12,626 nt of DNA from JAHBWI01 sp035715525 (GTDB lineage: Bacteria > Nitrospirota > Nitrospiria > Nitrospirales > Nitrospiraceae): the NCBI GenBank assembly GCA_035715525.1, contig DASTLA010000188.1, positions 1-12,626 on the forward strand, given 5' to 3'. Made by a program: the position numbers and the translations under genes. Below are positions 1 through 6,618 of this stretch, piece after piece. A model generated the notes under the pieces. The model was not told where the DNA came from. It made no database searches and was given only the letters and a program-made list of their open reading frames with translations. Position 1 is the first letter of the stretch. Every line of letters begins with the position of its first letter.

Positions 1-1079
1 TTCATGCCCTTGAGAAAGACTTCCACAGCCGTGCGTTCTTCATGCCGATCGAATTGCAAGCTGTTGATCGCGGCATCATTTTGGTAGCGCGTGATGGCTT
101 CTTGCGCAGCCTGTAAATACGTGGCCCGCAGGGCCTTGAGAACAGCTTCCGACAGCACAACTCCCTCACTGGCCAGATTGCGAAATAGTGACTTGGTAAT
201 GTCCACGCACATCTTTTGAAGGCCTTGTTCGGCGTTGTCGGGCGAGAGGATTTGATGTTTGTGCTCATAGGCATCGGCAATGTCGGCCTGGCAAATCCGC
301 CGCAGGGCGCAGTTCCGATAGACCTCCGCCAGCACGCCGACTTCGAGTCCCCAATCCCCAGGAATCCGATTGATCCAGGCTAGATCGCGGACCATTGCGA
401 ACTCGCCAGCAAGCGGATAGCGAAAACTGTCGAGAAACGTCAATAACGGATGGCTTCCGAGGACTTGTTGCAGACTGCGAATCAAAGGCGTCAGGTAAAG
501 TCTAGTCACCCGTCCGTGCAACCGATTGGTCACGCGGCTGTAATATCCTTTGCAGAATTCATAGCCGAGATTGGTATTGACGATCGGATAGCACAGGCGC
601 GCGAGGTACTCGCGGTTGTAGCTCAAGATATCGCAATCGTGCAGCGCGATGACGTTGCTCTCTCCCCGGGCCAATACATAGCCGAACGCCATCCAACAGC
701 CCCGGCCTTTGCCCTGCAATCCTGTGTCGATTTCGCTGAGGGACAGCAGCTTCAAGATGTCCTGGATGCCGGCCCCATCGTTCCACACAATGCGAACCCG
801 CTGAGGCAGGATCGAGAAAAACTGCTTCGCCAGACGGAACTCCAGAGCTGAGGCACGGTCCAGCGACACCACGATCTCATTGACGTAGCGGATGTCCTTC
901 AGGACTTGGACGATGTGTTTGAGAGCCGGATTCTCCAGTTCAGAATAGAGGGAGGGCAGCACCAATGCGATAGGGTTGGTGGCGGCATGGCGCTCGAGTT
1001 CCTTTTCCAATTGCTCCAGGTTTGGCGTCCCGAGCCGATGCAGCACGGTGACCAGACCGTTCTGATGAAAATCCGACAT
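1..1079 (-). CDS. GT81-like glycosyltransferase, probable glucosyl-3-phosphoglycerate synthase (3' end outside window)
   Basis: This cytoplasmic GT-A enzyme probably transfers a sugar from an NDP-sugar to 3-phosphoglycerate, the first step of glucosylglycerate synthesis (compatible solute or polysaccharide precursor). I read 359 codons with no stop before the left edge. Seen in order: LVLPSLYSELEN at residues 39-50, QGKG at 122-125, the DxD metal/nucleotide motif DCD at 148-150, GRVTRLYLTPL at 189-199, LAGEFAMVR at 223-231, WGLEVG at 243-248 and EHKH at 272-275. The order and spacing match actinobacterial GpgS (DSD, GRVTEL, GGEYA, YGVEIG, EHR). The ATG at 1079 follows an AGGAGG Shine-Dalgarno sequence (1089-1084) by 4 nt. 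It lies 133 bp after the membrane coiled-coil gene on the same strand and may share its transcript. A HAD-type phosphatase just outside the window would support the pathway. The family is fairly sure; the sugar and acceptor are inferred. Confidence 0.75.
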   Translation of the reverse strand, partial: MSDFHQNGLVTVLHRLGTPNLEQLEKELERHAATNPIALVLPSLYSELENPALKHIVQVLKDIRYVNEIVVSLDRASALEFRLAKQFFSILPQRVRIVWNDGAGIQDILKLLSLSEIDTGLQGKGRGCWMAFGYVLARGESNVIALHDCDILSYNREYLARLCYPIVNTNLGYEFCKGYYSRVTNRLHGRVTRLYLTPLIRSLQQVLGSHPLLTFLDSFRYPLAGEFAMVRDLAWINRIPGDWGLEVGVLAEVYRNCALRRICQADIADAYEHKHQILSPDNAEQGLQKMCVDITKSLFRNLASEGVVLSEAVLKALRATYLQAAQEAITRYQNDAAINSLQFDRHEERTAVEVFLKGM

Positions 1080-1212
1080 GGGTCCTCCTGTCTTCTTGTT
1101 CGGATGGGGCAGGGGCCGCCGGCAGACCGGCCTTCGGGCGACTCAACCGGGCAACTTTGCACTGTCCGCAGGAAGGGCCGCCCAGACTGCCGGCAAGGGG
1201 AGAAAATGTCTG

Positions 1213-2505
1213 CTACTGGGCCGGAGGCATGACTTTGCTGGTGGCAACCGCCTTCACAATTTTTGCCCGCTTGACGGATTCCAAGAAACGATCTCGTGGC
1301 TCCGGCTGCGGGAGATTGACTTCGACCGAATACCACCCCGATTTGGCGGGACCTTTCTTGGTCCCATGGATTTCCTGAATCAATTCTTCGATGCTCCTGT
1401 CGGTCGTACCGTCTTGGAAGGAGACCCAGAACATGAAGGCTTGGGGATCCGCTTCCCGATGCGTGTCGGCAGCGGCAACCTGAGTCGGTTGTTCCTTCAG
1501 AGTCTCCGCGTTGGCCGCGACCGTCGATTTGGAAGCCGCAGGTGTCTTGTTGTTCTCCAGCGAGGCCAAAGCCAGTCGGGCATGCAGTTCCCGGTTGCGG
1601 CTTTCCAGCAGCGCCACTTGCTTGACCAACGTTTCGTTGACGGTCTTGATGACCTGAAGATCCTGGAGCATCTGGTCGCGGTCCGCCTCGACTTTGCTTG
1701 CCACCACGCGCAGACCCTCTTGTAATTCCTGACTGGAGGCGGCTTTGACGGCCTGAAGATCGTCCTGCACGCCCGCCACCTGAGCATGCAGTTTGTGCTG
1801 TGCGTGCGCCAAACTGTCGAGGAGCCGGCTGAGTTCGGTCATCTGCTCTTGTCCCGATCGTGAGGCCGCAAGCGCTGAGGCCTGCGTTTCGGCCAGTTGC
1901 GTCAATTGATGATGCAGGCGATCCATCTGTTGATCATTCAGATCCCGCGCCGCTTGCTCTTCTTCGATTTGATGCGCTCGGTCGTCCCACCCGAACCAAG
2001 CCGGCACCCGTTCGGCCAAGAGCGCCATGATGCCCACGGCCAGTACCACCTGCGCAAAGGCCCCGGCCACGCCCCAGCCGCGTTGGACACCGCCCGGCAA
2101 GGAAGCGCCTGGGAAAATCCCCGCTGCCATTGCCACCTGTGTCCACCAGCGCGGTGCGGCTGCATAGGTCACCTGCACCGAGCCGCCGTCGAAGCGATTT
2201 TGAATCTGGGTGGTCAGGCTGCCCTTGCCGATAGAAATGCGCACGCTCTTTGATCCCGCTTCAGGTGCGACGCAGCCTCCGATCAGCACACCGGAGTCGC
2301 TGCGCAGCTCGAGGCTTTGAATGCTCCGCTCGCGCGAGGTGTGGTGAAACACGGGGGTCGGGGCAGTACAGTCAAGAGTGCCCACGCGCTCATGGTTGAC
2401 CAGTACCTGCAGGAGGCCCGGTCGCTCAGCGGCCGCCCGACGCGGCTGGTCCTCAAGGGCGTCAAGCAGGTGTTCGCGATAGTCGTTGAGCTCGTGAGCT
2501 TCCAT
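1213..2505 (-). CDS. membrane-anchored coiled-coil protein, coupled to the sigma-like gene
   Basis: A 430-residue protein that I do not recognise as a named family. Seen: an N-terminal region of about 118 residues with helix (4-35) and then beta-rich character (about 60-115); a Trp-rich stretch near 118-140; one clear membrane segment at about 145-164; a long heptad-rich coiled coil at about 175-312, rich in Gln, Glu, Leu and Ala; an Ala/Thr/Lys linker (about 320-350); and a compact C-terminal domain (about 354-424) beginning FMFWVSFQDG and containing SGWYSVEV. The ATG at 2505 follows GAGGAGG by 8 nt and lies inside the preceding gene, giving a 44-bp overlap. That arrangement suggests translational coupling and a physical or regulatory partnership. 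By analogy with membrane anti-sigma factors, the N-terminus could bind the sigma-like protein while the coiled coil senses an envelope signal. That is inference: the topology is not certain, and no zinc anti-sigma motif is present here. Confidence 0.8.
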   Translation of the reverse strand: MEAHELNDYREHLLDALEDQPRRAAAERPGLLQVLVNHERVGTLDCTAPTPVFHHTSRERSIQSLELRSDSGVLIGGCVAPEAGSKSVRISIGKGSLTTQIQNRFDGGSVQVTYAAAPRWWTQVAMAAGIFPGASLPGGVQRGWGVAGAFAQVVLAVGIMALLAERVPAWFGWDDRAHQIEEEQAARDLNDQQMDRLHHQLTQLAETQASALAASRSGQEQMTELSRLLDSLAHAQHKLHAQVAGVQDDLQAVKAASSQELQEGLRVVASKVEADRDQMLQDLQVIKTVNETLVKQVALLESRNRELHARLALASLENNKTPAASKSTVAANAETLKEQPTQVAAADTHREADPQAFMFWVSFQDGTTDRSIEELIQEIHGTKKGPAKSGWYSVEVNLPQPEPRDRFLESVKRAKIVKAVATSKVMPPAQ

Positions 2506-3427
2506 GGCTGCGTCCTCCTCGATCCCCGCCGAACAGGGCCAGAATGCCCCCCTTCTTCAGCGGGTGAATATGGAGACTGATTTGCGGCTTGGCCCCGCCG
2601 TGCCATTCGGTTTGCCGACGATCCGCCACTTCGAGGAAGCAGTCGCGGCAAAACGCCAAATGCCACACGCGGTAGTCATGACCGTAATCATCTTCAAATA
2701 ACTGCCCCCACTTCTGAGCGGGAAGGCAGGGGTAGTTTTCCGGTTCACTCTTACGATAATGCGACTGCAGCACGGGGATCAGCCGGTTCACCTCATGCTG
2801 GAGATGGTCCGGACGAACCCGCAATTCCTCGTCCAGCAACTCAAGATCCGACCCGCTCAATCCGGATTCGTCCATCGTGCGCTGCCACCCGGTTTGGCGC
2901 CAGCGTTCAAAGTTTTTGTACACGCGCTGACTTTCGGCTTGTCCCAGCCCCAGCAGCTTCACCACGTGAGCCTGTCCCAAGCCATAAAAATGATAGAACA
3001 ACGCGATCAGTGCATCGCGACTGACCACGGCTCGTGAAGCCAGGCCGTCCAAGAATCGGCCGACGGGGGACAGCAATTCTTTGTGATAGCACAGTGGATC
3101 AGGTTGGCTGAACGACTTGGCGATCAGGCTGTCCAAAAGGAAGAAAGGTCGGCAAGGGACTTCCGTCCGCCCGAAGACCACGAACCGCTCCACCAACTCA
3201 TACCCCCAACGAAGCGCCATCTTCTCATGCGTGATGTCATCGACCCATTGACCGGTCTCTCTCAGGAATCGCTTGGTCTGGCTGGTTGCTCGATCCAAAA
3301 GTTCCGGCAATGATTTGGTGACCAACTCGTCGAACTCGCGCTCCGTGGACACGACGCTATTGAGTTTGACAGACAAAGATTGGCCTTCCCGCATCGGTTT
3401 TCCGTCCAGCGACTTCCCTGGCATCAT
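2462..3427 (-). CDS. divergent ECF-sigma-like protein with C-terminal HxxxCxxC motif
   Basis: A 321-residue protein without a confident family name. Residues 28-105 look like a degenerate sigma region 2: STEREFDELV and LPELLDRA, then HEKMALRWGYELVERF, then PCRPFFLLDSLIAKSF, in the places where ECF factors have the DxVQExFLRAW helix and the FRxWLxxIARN helix. Residues 136-177 resemble sigma region 4 helix-turn-helix: SRDALIALFYHFYGLGQAHV, then VKLLGLGQAESQRVYKNF. The C-terminus has H256-x3-C260-x2-C263 in the context WHLAFCRDC, the form seen in zinc anti-sigma (zf-HC2-like) proteins. I chose the ATG at 3427, which has GGAG 6 nt upstream and a second ATG directly after it. An upstream GTG/ATG extension of 33 residues to 3526 lacks sigma-like sequence. 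A sigma role is an inference from helix patterns; a non-sigma HTH protein is the alternative. Confidence 0.65.
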   Translation of the reverse strand: MMPGKSLDGKPMREGQSLSVKLNSVVSTEREFDELVTKSLPELLDRATSQTKRFLRETGQWVDDITHEKMALRWGYELVERFVVFGRTEVPCRPFFLLDSLIAKSFSQPDPLCYHKELLSPVGRFLDGLASRAVVSRDALIALFYHFYGLGQAHVVKLLGLGQAESQRVYKNFERWRQTGWQRTMDESGLSGSDLELLDEELRVRPDHLQHEVNRLIPVLQSHYRKSEPENYPCLPAQKWGQLFEDDYGHDYRVWHLAFCRDCFLEVADRRQTEWHGGAKPQISLHIHPLKKGGILALFGGDRGGRSHGSSRAQRLSRTPA

Positions 3428-3518
3428 GGCGACTCCGGGGGCAAATGACAAGTGGACAAGTGCGGATATAGAAGACCATATTTGTCTACGGAGGGTCAAT
3501 GCCTGCCCGACAAGCGGT

Positions 3519-3537
3519 CGGCGCACGACTGGCGCCG
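3519..3537. terminator. GC-rich hairpin between the decarboxylase and the sigma-like gene
   Basis: CGGCGC and GCGCCG form a perfect 6-bp stem around a 7-nt loop in the 165-bp gap. The decarboxylase is transcribed toward it (its stop is at 3593-3595) and the sigma-like gene begins beyond it. There is no T-run on either side, so it is at best a weak or factor-assisted terminator. Confidence 0.25.
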
Positions 3538-3592
3538 CGATGCCAGATATCGCAGGTCTCAGCTCGGAGGGGTGAGCCGTCCGGGGCCGTCC

Positions 3593-5245
3593 TTAAGGGT
3601 GATCCGTGGAGAGCCGCTTGGCCAATCGGCGGGCCAGGCGAATCATGGCCGGGGAGCGATCCGCTGGATCCAACAATATGTTGATGACATAGGGCTGTGT
3701 CGCATCGCCGAGGGCTTTCCCGAGAGCCTGTACGAATTCTCCCTGCGTCGAGACGCGTAGTCCCTGTCCACCGCCGATCAATCCGCAGATCCGCTCGTAA
3801 TGCCAATCGTGGATATCGTTGAAGGGACCCTCCATGATTTCCCGCTCGGTGGAATAGCCCCGGTTGTTCAATACGAGCAGGATCGGCGCCTGTCGATGCC
3901 GGACGGCGGTCGCGAGTTCCGTCCCGGTCATTTGAAAGGCCCCGTCCCCGACGAGGACGATCGGACGCAGGGTCGAATCGGCAAAGCCGGCCCCGACCGC
4001 CGCGGGGACCGCGAATCCCATCGACGTATAGTAGGCCGGAGACAGAAATTCGAAGCGCCGGTGCACACGGAGATCCACGGACGCGAACAGGGATTCACCG
4101 ACATCTGCGATGACCAGAGTTTTTTCATTCAGGATCGTATCCAGGTGCCGGAAGACGCCGTTCAGCGTCACTGAGGCGTGGGCCGGGAGCAGCGGCTCAT
4201 CCGATGCGGTGAATGCCGGCAACGGCCGCTTGGGAAAGGAAGGCAGGTGGGCGCCAGCCAGCGCCTTGACAAAATCCTGAAAGCGGATCGAATCGTAACG
4301 GTGATGTTTGATCGCCACCCGATCCGCCGTGGCATGGATAGTATGACCGTCCGAGAAGAGCGAGGACCTGGCATCCAGGTCCTCCACGTCGGAAAGAATC
4401 GAACCCAGAATCAGCAGGCAATCTGTCTGGTTGACGAATTCCTTCACCTCATCCCGGGCGACCAACCCGCTATAGACTCCGACGTAGAGCGGATGATCCT
4501 CCCGAATGATCGACTTGCCCAACAGGGTCGAAGCAATCGGCACGTTCAGCCGCTCGACCAGCCGGGTCAGTTCGTCCGGGAGGCCGAAACGTCCCACCTC
4601 GGCACCCGCGAGAATCACGGGCCGCTTGGCGGATTCCAGCATCGCACGCACTTCGGCGACCGCTTCCGCCAGCGCGGCCGGGTCTGTCGGTTCGTCCTCC
4701 AATGCCTTCGTGGCTGCGTGCTCGGGGAGCGAGACGTTTACCATGTCCCGCGGGATCTCCAGATAAATAGGGCGTCGATATCGCAACAGCGCAGCGAAGG
4801 CTCGATCCATTTCGCGCTGTGCGGTGACGGGATCCTCCAGGCTGACTGCGGCGACGGTCATCTTTTCAAATACTTCGCGCTGGGTCGAAAATTCTCGAAC
4901 CATGTGATGGAGGTATGGGTTCCGTGCACGTTCGGATAGGCCCGGTGATCCCGTAATCAGCACGACCGGTGACCGTTCCGCATAGGCACAGGCGATGGCG
5001 TTGACGGTATTCAGTCCCCCGACGCAGTAGGTGACGCAGAGCGCACCGATGCCATTGATGCGGGCATAGGCATCCGCGGCGAATCCGGCGCAATCTTCCC
5101 GCGTCGTTCCCACGTGCAGGATGGGGGATGCTTCCATCAGTTTGTAAAATCCAAGCACGTAATCGCCCGGGATTCCGAAAATGTGGCGGACCCCCAACTC
5201 ATGGAGCCGATCCAATACGGCCGTTCCGATCGTACGCATCCTCAT
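3593..5245 (-). CDS. thiamine-diphosphate 2-keto-acid decarboxylase (pyruvate/indolepyruvate decarboxylase family)
   Basis: A 550-residue cytoplasmic enzyme expected to decarboxylate a 2-keto acid non-oxidatively to the aldehyde using ThDP and Mg2+. With the ATG at 5245 the numbering falls on that of Zymomonas pyruvate decarboxylase: D28 in GIPGDY, catalytic E50 in TREDCAGFAADAYAR, and H113-H114 in YLHHM. The C-terminal ThDP fold has GDG at 433-435, NN at 460-461 and the active-site Glu at 467 in NNRGYSTERE, followed by the PDC-like segment PFNDIHDWHYE. These residues point to the decarboxylase branch rather than to acetolactate synthase or an oxidase. An open frame extends to 5440, but the extra 65 residues are not family-like; GAGG lies 4 nt before the chosen ATG, and an ATG two codons later is also possible. 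The substrate (pyruvate, phenylpyruvate or indolepyruvate) cannot be read from the sequence. Confidence 0.9.
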   Translation of the reverse strand: MRMRTIGTAVLDRLHELGVRHIFGIPGDYVLGFYKLMEASPILHVGTTREDCAGFAADAYARINGIGALCVTYCVGGLNTVNAIACAYAERSPVVLITGSPGLSERARNPYLHHMVREFSTQREVFEKMTVAAVSLEDPVTAQREMDRAFAALLRYRRPIYLEIPRDMVNVSLPEHAATKALEDEPTDPAALAEAVAEVRAMLESAKRPVILAGAEVGRFGLPDELTRLVERLNVPIASTLLGKSIIREDHPLYVGVYSGLVARDEVKEFVNQTDCLLILGSILSDVEDLDARSSLFSDGHTIHATADRVAIKHHRYDSIRFQDFVKALAGAHLPSFPKRPLPAFTASDEPLLPAHASVTLNGVFRHLDTILNEKTLVIADVGESLFASVDLRVHRRFEFLSPAYYTSMGFAVPAAVGAGFADSTLRPIVLVGDGAFQMTGTELATAVRHRQAPILLVLNNRGYSTEREIMEGPFNDIHDWHYERICGLIGGGQGLRVSTQGEFVQALGKALGDATQPYVINILLDPADRSPAMIRLARRLAKRLSTDHP

Positions 5246-5265
5246 AGCACCTCGTCGTTTGGCTC

Positions 5266-5281
5266 TTCCTGCCAGCAGGAA
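5266..5281. promoter_or_regulatory. perfect 16-bp dyad, candidate operator of the decarboxylase
   Basis: TTCCTGC-CA-GCAGGAA is a perfect 7+2+7 inverted repeat whose near end is 21 bp upstream of the decarboxylase ATG. The 2-nt centre makes a protein-binding site more likely than an RNA hairpin. A TATGGT -10-like hexamer (minus strand, 5287-5282) abuts it, and TTGACG lies at 5305-5300, but they are only 12 bp apart. I therefore do not call a standard sigma-70 promoter. Confidence 0.4.
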
Positions 5282-5429
5282 ACCATAGGCGGGAGGGAAC
5301 GTCAAGATTCTGGATGATTGGGGAGACCGGTTGCTTCGAACAACATTTTCAGGCACCCTCACGGCTCCGTTGCGGGCTTTGCTCTGCATAGCCGCGTTCC
5401 GCTCTGAGCTTCCCTGCTGAGAGGATTGC

Positions 5430-6614
5430 GTGTTGGCCATTCCGACCGGTCGTATCCGACTCTCGCCCCAACGCGATGCCGCGAGGTATCAGAGCCACCT
5501 CTGGATTTTCGACGGCGATGTAGCCGAGGTATCCGGCACGCCTGCTCCCGGTGATGTCGTCGATGTGTTTTCATCAAAGCAGCGATTCGTCGGCCGAGGA
5601 TTTTACAATCCGCACTCGAAGATTCGCGTCCGGCTGCTGACTTTTCGAGAAGAACCGATCGACGAGCCGTTCTTCATTGCGCGGCTCCAGGCTGCGGTCG
5701 CCTTACGAGAGCTGGTGGTTTCCGATGCGACGGCCTGCCGCTTGGTGTACGGCGAAGGTGACCTCTTGCCCGGACTCATCGTGGATCGTTTCGGCGATAC
5801 GGCGGTGATGCAAGCCCTCGGGTACGGGATGGACCTGCGAAAGGATATGCTCGCCGAGCTGCTTCTGAAGCATGGTCGTGTGAACAGCGTCTATCTCAGA
5901 AACGATGCCAAGAGTCGCGCGCTCGAGGGCCTTCCTCTAGAAAAGGGATTCGTGCGCGGGACGAGCTCCACGACGGTGGAGATCCGCGAGGCTGGGGCTC
6001 GATTCCTCGTGGACATCGCGGAAGGGCAAAAAACGGGATGGTTCTGCGACCAGCGCGATAATCGCCTCGCAGCGGCCCGCGTCGCACAAGGGTCGGTGTT
6101 GGAGGTGTTTTGCCACAGCGGCGCCTTCGGGATTCAGGCGGCCTTGCAGGGGGCAAGATCTGTCGAAGGCGTGGACGTCAGTGCGTCGGCCGTCAAGCTG
6201 GCCCATCGCCACGCCGAGCTCAACGGCGTCGAGGCACGATGCCGTTACCGACAAGCCGACGCCTTTGAAGAACTGCGCAGGCTCGAACGGGAGTCGGTTC
6301 GCTATGACATGATCATCCTGGACCCCCCGGCCTTCGCCCGAAGCAAGCACGCCATCCCCCATGCCCTGGCTGGCTACAAGGAGATCAACCTGCGCGGCAT
6401 TCGCCTGCTGCGTTCGGGAGGTGTTCTCGTCAGTTGCTCTTGTTCACATCCCATCTCGGACCAGGAATTCTGGTCCATGCTCCAAAGCGCAGCCCGCGAT
6501 GCGGGACGACAGGTTCGACTGCTCGAGCAACGAGGGCAAGCGCCGGACCATCCCGTGTTGTTCGGCATGCCGGAAACCCGTTATCTCAAATGCTACATCC
6601 TCCAGGCGTTCTGA
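5430..6614 (+). CDS. rlmI: class I rRNA large-subunit cytosine methyltransferase, RlmI family
   Basis: A 394-residue SAM-dependent enzyme (E. coli RlmI has 396) that makes 5-methylcytosine in 23S rRNA, at C1962 in E. coli. Seen in order: an N-terminal PUA domain (about 8-75, with SPQRDAARYQSHLWIF and GRGFYNPHSKIRVRLL); a central EEHEE-type region; the family motif GQKTGWFCDQRDNR (199-212); SAM motif I VLEVFCHSGAFG (223-234); the acidic motif GVDVS (247-251); motif IV DPPAFARSK (298-306); GYKEINLRGIRLL (315-327); and the catalytic-cysteine segment VSCSCSH (334-340), with C338 aligning with the Cys of the FSCSG stretch of E. coli RlmI. The C-terminus (AADHPV-like APDHPVLFGMPETRYLKCY) also matches. 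The start is GTG at 5430, with GAGAGG 5 nt upstream; a TTG follows immediately. The next gene begins within 5 nt of its stop. Symbol by homology; the exact modified base is not proven. Confidence 0.9.
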   Translation: MLAIPTGRIRLSPQRDAARYQSHLWIFDGDVAEVSGTPAPGDVVDVFSSKQRFVGRGFYNPHSKIRVRLLTFREEPIDEPFFIARLQAAVALRELVVSDATACRLVYGEGDLLPGLIVDRFGDTAVMQALGYGMDLRKDMLAELLLKHGRVNSVYLRNDAKSRALEGLPLEKGFVRGTSSTTVEIREAGARFLVDIAEGQKTGWFCDQRDNRLAAARVAQGSVLEVFCHSGAFGIQAALQGARSVEGVDVSASAVKLAHRHAELNGVEARCRYRQADAFEELRRLERESVRYDMIILDPPAFARSKHAIPHALAGYKEINLRGIRLLRSGGVLVSCSCSHPISDQEFWSMLQSAARDAGRQVRLLEQRGQAPDHPVLFGMPETRYLKCYILQAF

Positions 6615-6618
6615 GGTC

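Noticed and set aside
1118..1131. GCCGG-CAGA-CCGGC hairpin between the coiled-coil gene and the glycosyltransferase
   Set aside because: The stem is only 5 bp with no T-tract; it is too weak to call a terminator in GC-rich DNA.
1078..1725. Long plus-strand open frame (215 codons) opposite the coiled-coil and glycosyltransferase genes
   Set aside because: It has no ribosome site, its product has no recognisable pattern, and it is antisense to two better supported genes; GC-rich coding DNA opens such frames often.
3455..3502. TTGACC with nearby TATGGT or TATATC as a promoter for the sigma-like gene
   Set aside because: None of the hexamer pairs has a spacing near 17 bp, so a standard promoter cannot be supported.
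5282..5305. TTGACG and TATGGT as a promoter for the decarboxylase
   Set aside because: The spacer is only 12 bp, too short for sigma-70; only the neighbouring dyad was kept as a feature.
5246..5440. N-terminal extension of the decarboxylase by 65 residues
   Set aside because: The added residues are not family-like, would overlap the divergent rlmI start, and the active-site numbering fits Zymomonas PDC only from 5245.
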